Source: Verrucomicrobiota bacterium
Lineage (GTDB): Bacteria; Verrucomicrobiota; Verrucomicrobiia; Limisphaerales; SXTU01
Reading direction: 5' to 3'
DNA length: 64,000 nucleotides
Assembly: GCA_016871445.1 (NCBI GenBank)
Contig: VHDH01000002.1
Location: forward strand, 1-64,000
How positions within the stretch are numbered: the first letter of the stretch is position 1; the number at the start of each line of letters is the position of its first letter. The position numbers and the translations under genes were made by a program. Shown here piece by piece: positions 21,185 through 31,101 of the stretch. The notes beneath the pieces are model-generated. The model ran no database searches. It was not told where the DNA came from and was given only the letters and a program-made list of their open reading frames with translations.

Positions 21185-22024
21185 ATGGCTGAAATCACTG
21201 CCGCAACCGTAGGGAAACTCCGCGAGATGACCGGCGCAGGCTTGATGGATTGTAAAAAGGCCCTCACCGAGAACAATGGCGACCTCGACCTTGCCGTCGA
21301 CTGGCTTCGCAAAAAAGGCGTCGCCAGCGCCGCGAAAAAGGCCGACCGCGCCGCCAACGAGGGCGTCATTGCCCAGCACATCGCGCCCGGCTCCAAGACC
21401 GGCGTCCTCCTCGAAGTCAATTGCGAGACCGACTTCGTGGCCAAGAACGATCAGTTCAAAGCCTTCTGTGACGAGCTGGCCAAGAAAATCGCCAGCAACC
21501 CGAGCGTGGACCTCGAGTCGGACCGCGTTGCCGCCGTCGCCAAGATCGGCGAGAACATCCGCATCAACCGTCATGTGCGTTGGGAAGTCAGCGGCAACGG
21601 CCTCATCGCCGCCTACATCCACACCGGCGCGAAAGTCGGCGTGCTCGTCGAAGTGGGCGCAGGCCGGGAAGCCACCGTCGGCAGCGACGCCTTCAAAGAA
21701 CTCGTGCGCGATATTACCCTGCAAATCGCCGCCGGTAACCCCACTGCGGTGAGCCGCGACCAGGTTCCCGCCGAAGTCCTGGAGAAGGAGGACGAGATCG
21801 CCCGCAACTCCGACGCCCTGAAGGGCAAACCCGCTGCCGCCATGGCCAACATCCTGAAGGGCAAACGCGAGAAATACTTCCAGACCGTCTGCCTCGTGGA
21901 GCAGGGCTTCGTGAAGAAGAACGGCGAAGTCACCGTGCGCGAGCACATCGCCACGGTTGGCAAAGCCCTGGGCGACGAGATCAATGTCCGCCGCTTTCTT
22001 CGCTATCAAGTCGGCTTAGCCTGA
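21185..22024 (+). CDS. tsf: Translation elongation factor Ts
   Basis: MAEITAATVGKLREMTGAGLMDCKKALTENNGDLDLAVDWLRKKG; ORF extends upstream to 21140. Confidence 0.97.
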   Translation: MAEITAATVGKLREMTGAGLMDCKKALTENNGDLDLAVDWLRKKGVASAAKKADRAANEGVIAQHIAPGSKTGVLLEVNCETDFVAKNDQFKAFCDELAKKIASNPSVDLESDRVAAVAKIGENIRINRHVRWEVSGNGLIAAYIHTGAKVGVLVEVGAGREATVGSDAFKELVRDITLQIAAGNPTAVSRDQVPAEVLEKEDEIARNSDALKGKPAAAMANILKGKREKYFQTVCLVEQGFVKKNGEVTVREHIATVGKALGDEINVRRFLRYQVGLA

Positions 22025-22042
22025 GCCTTTAACTCACCTAGT

Positions 22043-22080
22043 GCAAACGGGCGTTCCGTAGGGAACGCCCGTTTTGCTTT
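22043..22080. terminator. Rho-independent terminator, probably bidirectional (convergent tsf and prepilin genes)
   Basis: aaacgggcgttcc-gtag-ggaacgcccgttt perfect 13-bp stem followed by tgcttt. Confidence 0.85.
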
Positions 22081-22102
22081 GTGGGTGAAAGATTCGCTGA
22101 CC

Positions 22103-22939
22103 TCAGAACTGGAAGAAGTTAGTTTGGCCGAGCGTCGTGCTGTTGATGAAGCGGGCATTGTGCGGGCCCGTGGCGTCAACTGGCTTGGCCTTTACCACCG
22201 CGCCGTCCATCAACGTCCAGTGGAGCCGGCCACCGTGGGCGCCCCGCCTGGCCAACTGGCCCGTGAAGCGCGTGGGATCTTGATAATAACCGGGCGGCGC
22301 ATTGGCATCGTGGCCCACGACGTTGGTGCTCATGTCGGAGGTGACGAAGTTTCGGTTGGGCTGGGGCCATTGCTGCACGCGCTTGCTCGGCGCCCACGCA
22401 GCGGTCGCGCCGGTGAAGGCGTTGACGCCATTGAGCCGGCCCCACATAAGGGTGACGTTGGCGTTGCGCTCGTCCACCGGGCGGTCGTTAAAGCGCATTT
22501 CGTAGCGGCTGACCGCATTGCGAAAGTTTCCCGCAAAGCGAGACTCACCATCCAGTGCCGGACAACGCGCCACTTTCACTTCCTGCGCGGTCGTGGTCCA
22601 AGCGTTGGTTGGCGGGATGCCGAGATAACCACGGAGGAAGAACGCGCCATAAACGCGGTCGGTCAGGTCAGTGTCCTGCCGCATATATCGTGGGTAAAAC
22701 GCTGTGCTCATGCCGCCGGGGAGGAAATCGTCGTGGTCCCCGTGGTAGAGGTTCACCGCGAGAATGACCTGCTTGCTGTTGTTGGCACAAACGGCCCCCT
22801 TGCCGGCCTGCTTGGCCTTGGCCAGCGCAGGCAAGAGCATTCCCGCGAGGATGGCGATGATGGCGATGACGACGAGAAGTTCAATGAGGGTGAAAGCCTC
22901 GGTAAAAGGCTGGTTGGGTCGCATGGGTTTCATGGCCAA
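22103..22939 (-). CDS. Prepilin-type N-terminal cleavage/methylation domain protein
   Basis: [47 protein letters not shown]-terminal [11 protein letters not shown] (DUF1559-like architecture). Confidence 0.9.
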   Translation of the reverse strand: MAMKPMRPNQPFTEAFTLIELLVVIAIIAILAGMLLPALAKAKQAGKGAVCANNSKQVILAVNLYHGDHDDFLPGGMSTAFYPRYMRQDTDLTDRVYGAFFLRGYLGIPPTNAWTTTAQEVKVARCPALDGESRFAGNFRNAVSRYEMRFNDRPVDERNANVTLMWGRLNGVNAFTGATAAWAPSKRVQQWPQPNRNFVTSDMSTNVVGHDANAPPGYYQDPTRFTGQLARRGAHGGRLHWTLMDGAVVKAKPVDATGPHNARFINSTTLGQTNFFQF

Positions 22940-23029
22940 TCAGTTCGTGACTATGCAAGCATAGTAAGGGGGGGGGAACTTAGTCCGTCAACGGGAAGTT
23001 TTGCCGCGTGATCGACCGGCAATGGGCTT

Positions 23030-24427
23030 GTGCAAGGGCGCGCGGCTACGCAGCATCACGCCATGCATGCGCTTGTGGCACAAGTGACAGCCGCCGTCCG
23101 CCAACGCGGTCTGCTGGCCGAGGGCGCGGGGGTGCTGGTGGCGGTGTCCGGCGGCGTGGACTCGATGGTGCTGCTACGGGTGTTGCACGCGCTAGCGGCC
23201 GGGCTCAGCGTGCGTCTGGTGGTGGGGCATTTTAATCACAAGCTGCGCGGCACGTACAGCGAGGGTGACGCGCGGTTTGTGGAGCGAACAGCGCGGCAGC
23301 TGGGCTTGAAGTGCGTGGTGGAGTCAGGCGATGTGCGTGGGCTGGCGCACAAGCGGGGGTGCTCGGTGGAGATGGCGGCGCGGGAGTTGCGGCATGAGTT
23401 TTTGGCGCGGACAGCGCGGCGACTGGGTCTGGGCGCGGTGGCACTAGCTCACCATGCGGATGACCAAGTGGAATTGTTTTTTCTCCGGCTCTTGCGCGGG
23501 GCAGGTGGCGGTTTGGCAGGGATGAAATGGCGCAATCCTTCGCCAGCTGACAAAACAGTGCTGCTGGTCCGGCCGCTGCTCGACCAGCCGAAGGCCGGGC
23601 TGCTGGCGTTCGCGCGGTCAGAGAAGATTCGTTTCCGCGAAGACGCCTCAAACAATTCAGTGGATATCCTGCGTAACCGCGTGCGGCACGAGCTGCTCCC
23701 GTTGTTGCGGCGGCATTACGCACCGGCAGTTGGGCGCACGGTGTTACGAGCAATGGAAACCATCGGGGACGAGGCGGCGTTTGTGCAGGCGGCCGCGCGC
23801 GGCTGGCTAAGACAACGGCAATGCAAGCCGTTCGCGAAGCTGCCGGTAGCGGTGCAGCGGCAGTGCGTGTGCGTGGAACTCGCGCGGCTTGGCTTGGCCG
23901 CCGAGTTTGAATTGGTAGAGCGACTGAGGCTGCGCCCGGGCGTGCGGCATTCGTGGCAGGACGCTTGGCTCGTGCGCAATGCGGCGACGGCACGGGTGAC
24001 GTGGCTGCGGGCAGAGGCGGTGGTCGATTCCGGTGAGCAGCAAATTAAACTGCGGGCCACGAGCGGCACGGCTGGGCTCGCAAGCGTTGAGGTGAAATGG
24101 CGACTCTTGCCACACGTTACCAAAAGGCCAATTAATCAGTCGCGGAATTGTGAGCGCTTTGACGCGGACGCGGTCGGACCATGCATTCTGTTGCGACACT
24201 GGCAGCCTGGCGACCGATTCCAACCCAGCGGCATGGCGCGCCCAGTGAAACTGCAGGATTTGTTCACGAACGCAAAAGTGCCAGCAGGCGAGCGGCGGCG
24301 GCGGCTGGTGGCCGTGGCTGTGGACGGGCAGATTTTCTGGGTGGAAGGGCTGCGGATTTCTGAACCGTTCAAATTAGGGACGGCGACGCGCAGAGAATTG
24401 GTCTGGCGATGGCGACGCGTGGGGTGA
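23030..24427 (+). CDS. tilS: tRNA(Ile)-lysidine synthase
   Basis: VLVAVSGGVDSMVLLRVLHAL PP-loop; GHFNHKLRG; AHHADDQVE. Start may be Met at 23063. Confidence 0.93.
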   Translation: MQGRAATQHHAMHALVAQVTAAVRQRGLLAEGAGVLVAVSGGVDSMVLLRVLHALAAGLSVRLVVGHFNHKLRGTYSEGDARFVERTARQLGLKCVVESGDVRGLAHKRGCSVEMAARELRHEFLARTARRLGLGAVALAHHADDQVELFFLRLLRGAGGGLAGMKWRNPSPADKTVLLVRPLLDQPKAGLLAFARSEKIRFREDASNNSVDILRNRVRHELLPLLRRHYAPAVGRTVLRAMETIGDEAAFVQAAARGWLRQRQCKPFAKLPVAVQRQCVCVELARLGLAAEFELVERLRLRPGVRHSWQDAWLVRNAATARVTWLRAEAVVDSGEQQIKLRATSGTAGLASVEVKWRLLPHVTKRPINQSRNCERFDADAVGPCILLRHWQPGDRFQPSGMARPVKLQDLFTNAKVPAGERRRRLVAVAVDGQIFWVEGLRISEPFKLGTATRRELVWRWRRVG

Positions 24428-24638
24428 ACGGCAAAAACTCGAGCGCGATCACGATTCCACTTCAGCTTGGAGACAAAGGGGAGGCAGCCGTGCACACCGC
24501 CGTTTCGTAAGGAACACGGGCTGTCTTTTCCCCGCGGCAAAAGGCTTCAAGCATACGTAAAAAAATCCTTTGACCTCGAATAAGGCCCATCCAACTCCGT
24601 CAGCCAATGTGGACGAGCAAATAAAAATAACGACCCGT

Positions 24639-25961
24639 ATGAGCATTCATCAACCTCGCTGGTGCAACTCGGCTGAACACAGCTTTTACACCTCTCGCCG
24701 CAACTTTCTCCAAGTGGGAGCCCTGGGAACTCTCGGGCTGTCGCTGGGCGACGTCTTTAAGGCACAGGCTTACGAGGCAGCCCCCTCCAAGGAAGGCAAG
24801 GCCAAGAATGTCATCAACATTTATCTGCCCGGTGGTATGGCGCATCAGGAGTCTTTTGACCCCAAGATGTATGCCCCAATCGAGTATCGCGGGCCGATGG
24901 GCACCGTGAAGACAAAGCTCGATGGCGTGTATTTCTCCGAGTTGATGAAGCAGACCGCGAAGGTCGCGGACAAGATCACGGTCGTCCGCTCCATGACCCA
25001 CGGCGAGGCGGCGCATGAGCGCGGCACGCACAACATGATGACGGGTGTCCGCCCCAGTCCGGCGCTGGTGTATCCGAGCTTTGGCTCGGTGGTGTCGCAC
25101 GAACTCGGGCCACGCAACAACCTCCCGCCCTATGTGGCCATCCCCTCGGTCACTGCGAACGGTGGCACGGGTTATCTCGGCTCGGCCTTTGCGCCCTTCA
25201 GCCTCGGCTCGGATCCCGCAAGCGCCGGCTACAAGGTGCGCGACCTGACGTTGCCCACGGGCATTGATGACAAGCGATTCGCCACCCGCCGCTCCATGCG
25301 TGCAGCCGTGGACGAGCACTTCTCGAAGCTGGAGAAGACCGACGCGCTGGACGGAATGGACACCTTCTATCAGCGCGCTTACAGCCTCATTTCCTCCGAA
25401 AAGGCGCGCGAGGCGTTTGACATCGAGAAGGAATCGGCCCAGTTGCGCGACGAATACGGCCGCAACACCGCCGGCCAGCGAATGCTGCTGGCCCGTCGCC
25501 TCGTCGAGTCGGGCGTGCGTTTCGTCTCCCTGACCTACGGCGGCTGGGACATGCACGATGGCATCAAGCGGGCGATGGAGAACCAGATGCCCAGCTTTGA
25601 CCAGGCCTTTGCGCGGCTGATCCGCGACTTGGACGATCGCGGCTTGCTCGACAGCACGCTGGTGTATGTGACGTCCGAGTTCGGCCGCACGCCTAAAATC
25701 AACCAAACCGCCGGCCGCGACCATTGGCCCAAGGTGTTCTCCATCGTCATGGCGGGCGGCGGCATCAAGCGCGGCTACATCCACGGTTCCTCGGATGCCC
25801 AAGGCGCGGAGCCGGAGAACGATCCGCTCACGGTCAGCGATTACAGCGCGACGATTTACAGCCTCATCGGCATTGACCCGGAGAAGCGCCTCATGTCGCC
25901 CGGCGGCAGGCCGCAGGCAGTCGTCATCGACGGCCACGTCCAGAAGGACTTGCTCGCCTGA
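24639..25961 (+). CDS. DUF1501 domain-containing protein
   Basis: ORF 24570..25961; SRRNFLQVGALGTLGLSLGDVFKAQA (Tat-like signal), INIYLPGGMAHQESFDPK, VTSEFGRTPKIN, GRDHWPKVFSIVMAGGGIKRG. Confidence 0.92.
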   Translation: MSIHQPRWCNSAEHSFYTSRRNFLQVGALGTLGLSLGDVFKAQAYEAAPSKEGKAKNVINIYLPGGMAHQESFDPKMYAPIEYRGPMGTVKTKLDGVYFSELMKQTAKVADKITVVRSMTHGEAAHERGTHNMMTGVRPSPALVYPSFGSVVSHELGPRNNLPPYVAIPSVTANGGTGYLGSAFAPFSLGSDPASAGYKVRDLTLPTGIDDKRFATRRSMRAAVDEHFSKLEKTDALDGMDTFYQRAYSLISSEKAREAFDIEKESAQLRDEYGRNTAGQRMLLARRLVESGVRFVSLTYGGWDMHDGIKRAMENQMPSFDQAFARLIRDLDDRGLLDSTLVYVTSEFGRTPKINQTAGRDHWPKVFSIVMAGGGIKRGYIHGSSDAQGAEPENDPLTVSDYSATIYSLIGIDPEKRLMSPGGRPQAVVIDGHVQKDLLA

Positions 25962-25994
25962 GCGGAATGGTGCTCCGAGCGAAGGTCTGATTCC

Positions 25995-26032
25995 CAACGG
26001 GGCAATGTCCGAAAATCGGCATTGCCCCGTTG
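25995..26032 (+). terminator. Terminator-like hairpin downstream of the DUF1501 gene
   Basis: caacggggcaatg ... cattgccccgttg perfect 13-bp stem, with an inner ccga/tcgg extension; weak T-tract (gctctt). Confidence 0.55.
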
Positions 26033-26052
26033 CTCTTAAAACCATGAACAGC

Positions 26053-26122
26053 GGGAGCAAAATTGAGATTAGGATGAAGAGGAGGAACTGGGTTCCGATT
26101 CGCGCTTTCTCTTTTTGCTCCC
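26053..26122 (+). promoter_or_regulatory. Second long-range hairpin between the DUF1501 and PPC-domain genes
   Basis: gggagcaaaa (26053-26062) pairs perfectly with ttttgctccc (26113-26122); the loop contains ggaac-tgg-gttcc. Confidence 0.35.
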
Positions 26123-26158
26123 AACTTTACGCCTAGTTCTGATTCTCCCTCTCTCCGC

Positions 26159-28543
26159 ATGAATACCCGCACCCTCTCCCTCACCCTGCTCGCTGCCTCC
26201 GCGCTCACCGCCGGGGCCGTTGCCCCCTCGTTACAAAGCACCACGCCCAACGGCGTGCAACGCGGCACAGAGGTTGAGTTGAAGTTCAACGGAGCCCGGC
26301 TCACGGATGCCGAAGAAGTTTTCCTTTATGAACCCGGCGTCAAGGTGTTGGAACTCAAAGAGGTTAAGGAAAGCTTCGTGCTCGCGCGCGTGAAAATTGA
26401 TGCCGACTGTCCGCTCGGCGAGCACAAGGTTCGCATCCGCACCAAGACGGGCGTCTCCGATTTCCGCACTTTTACCGTGGGCGCGTATGCGCAGGTGGAC
26501 GAGACGGAGCCAAACACCACGCTCGACAAGGCGCAAAAGGTGGCCATGAACTCCACCGTGCTCGGCACGGTGTCCAACGAGGATGTGGATTATTATCGAG
26601 TCGAGGCCAAGAAGGGCGACCCCATCGCCGTGGAGGTTGAGGGCATCCGTTTGGGCCGCACGTTTTTCGATCCCTACGTCGCCATCCTCGACAAGAACGG
26701 CAAGGTGCTAGCCAAGGCCGACGATACGGCCCTATTGATTCAGGACTCCTTTGCGACCATCGTCGCGCCTGCCGACGGCGAGTACGTCATTGAGGTCCGC
26801 GAAACGAGCTACGGTGGCGGCGGCAATCCTTATCGTGTTCATATCGGTAATTTCCCCCGGCCCAGCGCGGTCTTCCCGCCCGGCGGCAAGGCTGGCGAAT
26901 CGCTGGAAGTGAAATTCTTGGGCGACGCTGCCGGTGAGTTCAACCAGACCTTCAGCCTGCCGCAGCCCAACCGCTTCAAATACGGCGTGTTCGCGGAGCG
27001 CAAGGGCCTCACTGCCCCCTCTTCTAACTTGGTTCGCATCTCGCCCTTCGCAAATGTGATGGAGAAGGAGCCAAACGACGACGTGAAGGCAGCAGCCGTT
27101 GCGGCCGGCGACCTCCCACTCGCCTTCAACGGCATCATCGGCAAAAAGGGCGACGTGGATTGGTTCCGCTTCAAAGCCAAGAAGGGCGAGACGTTCGACA
27201 TCAACGTCTATGCCCGCCGCATCCGCTCGCAACTCGACACCGTGCTACACATTTGCGACGCCGACGGCAAGTCACTGGGCAATAACGACGATAGCGGCGG
27301 GGCCGACAGCAAATTACGCTTCACGTTCCCAGGGGATGGCGAGTTCACCATCAAGATCACCGACCACCTCGGTTACGGCGGGCCGGAATGCACCTACCGG
27401 GTTGAATTCACGCCGGTGGTGCCCGAAGTCAGCACCTTCATCGCGGATACGGCGCGTTATGACGCGCAAACGCGTAAATCCATCGTGGTTGCGCGGGGCA
27501 ACCGCTTCGCCTCGCTGCAATCCGTCCGCCGCACCGACCTGCCCAGCGACTCAAGCGACCTGGAGTTTGCGATGGAAGACTTCCCGTCCGGCATCTCGAT
27601 GCAGGCTGTGACCGTGCCGCGCGACCAGACGACCTGGCCGGTGGTGTTCGAAGCTCGCGCGGATGCCCCCATTGCGGGCAAGCTGGCGAACCTTGCCGTC
27701 CGCACCACGGCCGAGGCGAAGACGCCCGCTAAGGGAGGCATTTGGCAGAACTACGACCTAGTCCAGGACGGCAACAACGGCGTTTATTATCAGACTTGGA
27801 CTGACAAGATAGCCGTAGCCGTAGTGGACGAACTTCCGTTTAAGATATCGCTTGAGCCGGTTAAGGCCCCGCTCGTGCAGAGCGGCTCACTCGACGTAAA
27901 GATTCTCGTCGAGCGCAAAGAAGGCTTCGACGAGCCTATCCGCGTCATTAATTTGTACAACCCGCCCGGCACCGGCAGCACGCCGGAAATCACAATCCCG
28001 AAGGGCGAAAAATCCGCCGTTTATAGCCTCAACGCCAACGGCAACGCGACGACCAAGGTTTGGAAGATCGCTTTTCTAGGTTCCGCCACCGTGAGCGGCG
28101 GCACTGCCTATGCCTCCACGCAGCTCGCTGACCTAGAGGTTGCCCCGGCGTTTGTGAACGGTAAACTAACTCAGACCAATGCCGTTGTCGGCACGCCTGT
28201 GAAGTTCATTTGTACGCTCGACCAAAAAACCCCGTTCGAGGGCCGCGCCGAAGTCATGCTCACGGGCTTACCTGCCGGGGTGACGGCCGGATCTAAATCC
28301 ATAACCAAAGACGACAAAGAAATCGTGTTCGACGTGAACGTTGCTACCAACGCCATCAAGGGCATGCACCGCACTGTTTTCGTGGCGATGAACATGAAGT
28401 TCAACGGTCAGCAAATCGGACAGAGCTTTGCCAGCGGCGGTTCACTGCGCATTGACCCCGTTCGGCAACCAATCGCGGAAGCTAAACCCGCCGCCAAAGC
28501 AGTAACTCCTGCGGTCAAGCCGACGCCCAAGACCGGCAACTGA
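26159..28543 (+). CDS. Secreted protein with pre-peptidase C-terminal (PPC) domains
   Basis: Signal peptide MNTRTLSLTLLAASALTAGAVA; VDETEPNTTLDKAQKVAMNSTVLGTVSNEDVDYYRVEAKKGDPIAVEV and a second copy EKEPNDDVKAAAVAAGDLPLAFNGIIGKKGDVDWFRFKAKKGETFDI. Confidence 0.87.
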   Translation: MNTRTLSLTLLAASALTAGAVAPSLQSTTPNGVQRGTEVELKFNGARLTDAEEVFLYEPGVKVLELKEVKESFVLARVKIDADCPLGEHKVRIRTKTGVSDFRTFTVGAYAQVDETEPNTTLDKAQKVAMNSTVLGTVSNEDVDYYRVEAKKGDPIAVEVEGIRLGRTFFDPYVAILDKNGKVLAKADDTALLIQDSFATIVAPADGEYVIEVRETSYGGGGNPYRVHIGNFPRPSAVFPPGGKAGESLEVKFLGDAAGEFNQTFSLPQPNRFKYGVFAERKGLTAPSSNLVRISPFANVMEKEPNDDVKAAAVAAGDLPLAFNGIIGKKGDVDWFRFKAKKGETFDINVYARRIRSQLDTVLHICDADGKSLGNNDDSGGADSKLRFTFPGDGEFTIKITDHLGYGGPECTYRVEFTPVVPEVSTFIADTARYDAQTRKSIVVARGNRFASLQSVRRTDLPSDSSDLEFAMEDFPSGISMQAVTVPRDQTTWPVVFEARADAPIAGKLANLAVRTTAEAKTPAKGGIWQNYDLVQDGNNGVYYQTWTDKIAVAVVDELPFKISLEPVKAPLVQSGSLDVKILVERKEGFDEPIRVINLYNPPGTGSTPEITIPKGEKSAVYSLNANGNATTKVWKIAFLGSATVSGGTAYASTQLADLEVAPAFVNGKLTQTNAVVGTPVKFICTLDQKTPFEGRAEVMLTGLPAGVTAGSKSITKDDKEIVFDVNVATNAIKGMHRTVFVAMNMKFNGQQIGQSFASGGSLRIDPVRQPIAEAKPAAKAVTPAVKPTPKTGN

Positions 28544-28579
28544 CCACTACACTAAGCACTAATTGACCTTCACCCTTCC

Positions 28580-31006
28580 ATGAGATCCCTCCTCACCCTC
28601 ACGCTCGCGCTGCCACTCGCTGCGCTCGCCGCTCCGTCGCTTGTCGAGGTCCGCGTGTTCCCACCGGACATCACCCTTAACTCGAAGCAAGACCTCCAGT
28701 CAGTCATCGTGCAGGCTATTTATTCCGACAGCACCACACGTGACGTGACCACGCAGGCACAGTTCTCCCTCTCGGATAAGACGCTCGCGCGGATGGAGAA
28801 GTCAGTCATTCGTCCAGTCGCAGACGGCAAGACAGAGCTAACCGCGAAGTTTGAGTCTAAGACCGTGACGCTACCGGTAAAAATCGAAAAGTCCGCCATC
28901 ACTCCGCCCATCGCCTTCAGCTTGGACGTGATGCCCGTCTTCACCAAAGCCGGCTGTAACACCGGCTCCTGCCACGGCTCCGCACGCGGCAAAGACGGCT
29001 TTCACCTGTCACTTTTCGGCTACGACCCCGCCGGCGACTACGACAAAATCACTCGTCAGATGCTCGGCCGCCGCATCAACCTCGCATTGCCCGAGGAAAG
29101 CCTGCTGCTCACGAAGGCATCCGGCGCCGTGCAACACACCGGCGGGAAGCTCATCGAGCCAAAGGACGACCTTTACCGCACGCTGGTGCAATGGTTGGAA
29201 GCTGGCGCCCCACCCGACCCCAAGGACACTCCACAAGTCACAAGCATCGAAATTTTCCCCGTGCAAGCCGTGTTAGAGGGCTCCGGCGCGACGCAACAGT
29301 TCACCGTGCGCGCCAAGTACTCCGATGGTACTGACCGCGACGTGACCAAAATCGCGAGCTTCGTGAGCAACAACGACGTGAGTGCCAAAGTCACCAAGTT
29401 CGGCTTGGTAACTTCCGATAAACCCGGCGAAGCATTCGTCATGGCACGCTTCGACGCATTTACGGTGGGCGCGCAGATTTTGGCGATTCCCCGCGCGGCG
29501 AACTTCGTTTTTCCAAAGGTGGCTGAGCATAACTACATTGACTCGCTCATCCACAATAAGCTGAGGAAAATTCGTATCACGCCCAGCGAGGTAGCCGACG
29601 ATGCGACCTTCCTGCGCCGCGTGACGCTCGACATCACCGGCACCATGCCCGCGCCCGACGAGGTCCGCGCATTTCTCGCCGACAAGAACCCGAACAAGCG
29701 CGAGAAAAAAGTGGATGATTTGCTGGAGCGACCGGAATTCACCGAGCTGTGGGTGATGAAGTTCGCCGAGTTGCTGCAAATTCGAACCGATAACAACCAG
29801 TTCCAATACAAGTCCGCGCTTCAATACTACGATTGGCTCAAAGATCAGTTTACCCGGAACATCCCGATGGACAAACTCACGCAAGAGTTGCTCACAGCAA
29901 AAGGTGGCACTTTTGCCAACCCAGCGGCGAACTTCTACAAGGTAGAGACCGACGTGCTGAAACTTTCCGAGAACGTCGCGCAGGTCTTCATGGGCATGCG
30001 GATGCAGTGCGCGCAGTGCCACAACCATCCCTTCGACCGCTGGACGATGAACGACTACTACGGCTTCGCCGCGTTCTTCGCGCAGGTGGGCCGCAAGACG
30101 GGCGAGGACCAGCGCGAGACCGTGGTGTTTGACCGCGGCAGCGGCGGCGTCCGGCATCCCGTGGGCAACCGCGACATCCCGCCCAAGTTCCTCGGCGCGG
30201 ACGGCGGCAAGCCCGACGCAGGCCAGGATCGCCGCGAGGTCATGGCCAAGTGGCTCGCCTCACCGCAGAATCCGTTCTTTGCCAAGAACCTCGCCAACAT
30301 CGTCTGGGCGCATTTCTTTGGGAAAGGCATTGTGGAACCGGTGGACGATGTGCGGATCAGCAACCCACCGTCGAACCCCGAATTGCTAGACGAGCTGGGT
30401 AAACGTTTCACCGATTCGAACTATAATTTCAAAAAACTCGTCCGCGATCTGTGCACCAGCCGCACCTATCAACTCACGCCCAAGTCCAACGCGACCAACG
30501 CCGAGGACACGCGTAATTTTGCCAAGGGCTCCATCCGCCGCCTGCGGGCCGAGATTCTGCTCGACGCCATCAACCAGGTGACCATGCGGCAGGACAAGTT
30601 CCGCGGCCTGCCGTTGGGCGCGCGCGCCGTGGAGATCGTGGACGGCCGCACCACCACTTACTTCCTCACCACTTTTGGCCGGGCCAACCGCGACACCGTC
30701 TGCGCATGCGAGGTCAAGATGGAGCCTAATCTCTCACAAGCCCTTCATCTTTTGAATGGCGACACCGTCAACTCCAAGATTCAAGGTGGCGGCCTCGTGG
30801 CCTCCTTAATGAAGGAAAACAAGTCCGATGCCCAAATCATCGAGGAGTTCTACTGGCGTGCGCTCTCCCGCCCGCCGACGCAGACCGAACAAACCAAGCT
30901 AGCGGAGTACTTTGCCGATGCCAAGACTCCCGCTGAAAGGGCATCGGTCCTCAATGACATATTCTGGGCTGTGCTCAACTCGAAGGAGTTTATCTTCAAC
31001 CACTGA
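28580..31006 (+). CDS. DUF1549/DUF1553 domain-containing (planctomycete-type) protein with Ig-like domain
   Basis: AGCNTGSCHGSARGKDGFHLSLFGYDP; TFLRRVTLDITGTMPAPDEVRAFLADKNPNKREKKVDDLLERPEF; CAQCHNHPFDRW; SNPPSNPELLDELGKRF. Confidence 0.92.
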   Translation: MRSLLTLTLALPLAALAAPSLVEVRVFPPDITLNSKQDLQSVIVQAIYSDSTTRDVTTQAQFSLSDKTLARMEKSVIRPVADGKTELTAKFESKTVTLPVKIEKSAITPPIAFSLDVMPVFTKAGCNTGSCHGSARGKDGFHLSLFGYDPAGDYDKITRQMLGRRINLALPEESLLLTKASGAVQHTGGKLIEPKDDLYRTLVQWLEAGAPPDPKDTPQVTSIEIFPVQAVLEGSGATQQFTVRAKYSDGTDRDVTKIASFVSNNDVSAKVTKFGLVTSDKPGEAFVMARFDAFTVGAQILAIPRAANFVFPKVAEHNYIDSLIHNKLRKIRITPSEVADDATFLRRVTLDITGTMPAPDEVRAFLADKNPNKREKKVDDLLERPEFTELWVMKFAELLQIRTDNNQFQYKSALQYYDWLKDQFTRNIPMDKLTQELLTAKGGTFANPAANFYKVETDVLKLSENVAQVFMGMRMQCAQCHNHPFDRWTMNDYYGFAAFFAQVGRKTGEDQRETVVFDRGSGGVRHPVGNRDIPPKFLGADGGKPDAGQDRREVMAKWLASPQNPFFAKNLANIVWAHFFGKGIVEPVDDVRISNPPSNPELLDELGKRFTDSNYNFKKLVRDLCTSRTYQLTPKSNATNAEDTRNFAKGSIRRLRAEILLDAINQVTMRQDKFRGLPLGARAVEIVDGRTTTYFLTTFGRANRDTVCACEVKMEPNLSQALHLLNGDTVNSKIQGGGLVASLMKENKSDAQIIEEFYWRALSRPPTQTEQTKLAEYFADAKTPAERASVLNDIFWAVLNSKEFIFNH

Positions 31007-31101
31007 TCCAGAAAATGATCCTGCGGATTGAAATCAACATCATAATAAAAAGCCCGACCCAAGCGGCCTGATCCTAATCTTTCTGCTCCGCCCACCCTGC
31101 C

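Noticed and set aside
24600-26060. 486-aa minus-strand ORF
   Set aside because: Antisense to the clear DUF1501 gene; composition and lack of motifs indicate a shadow ORF
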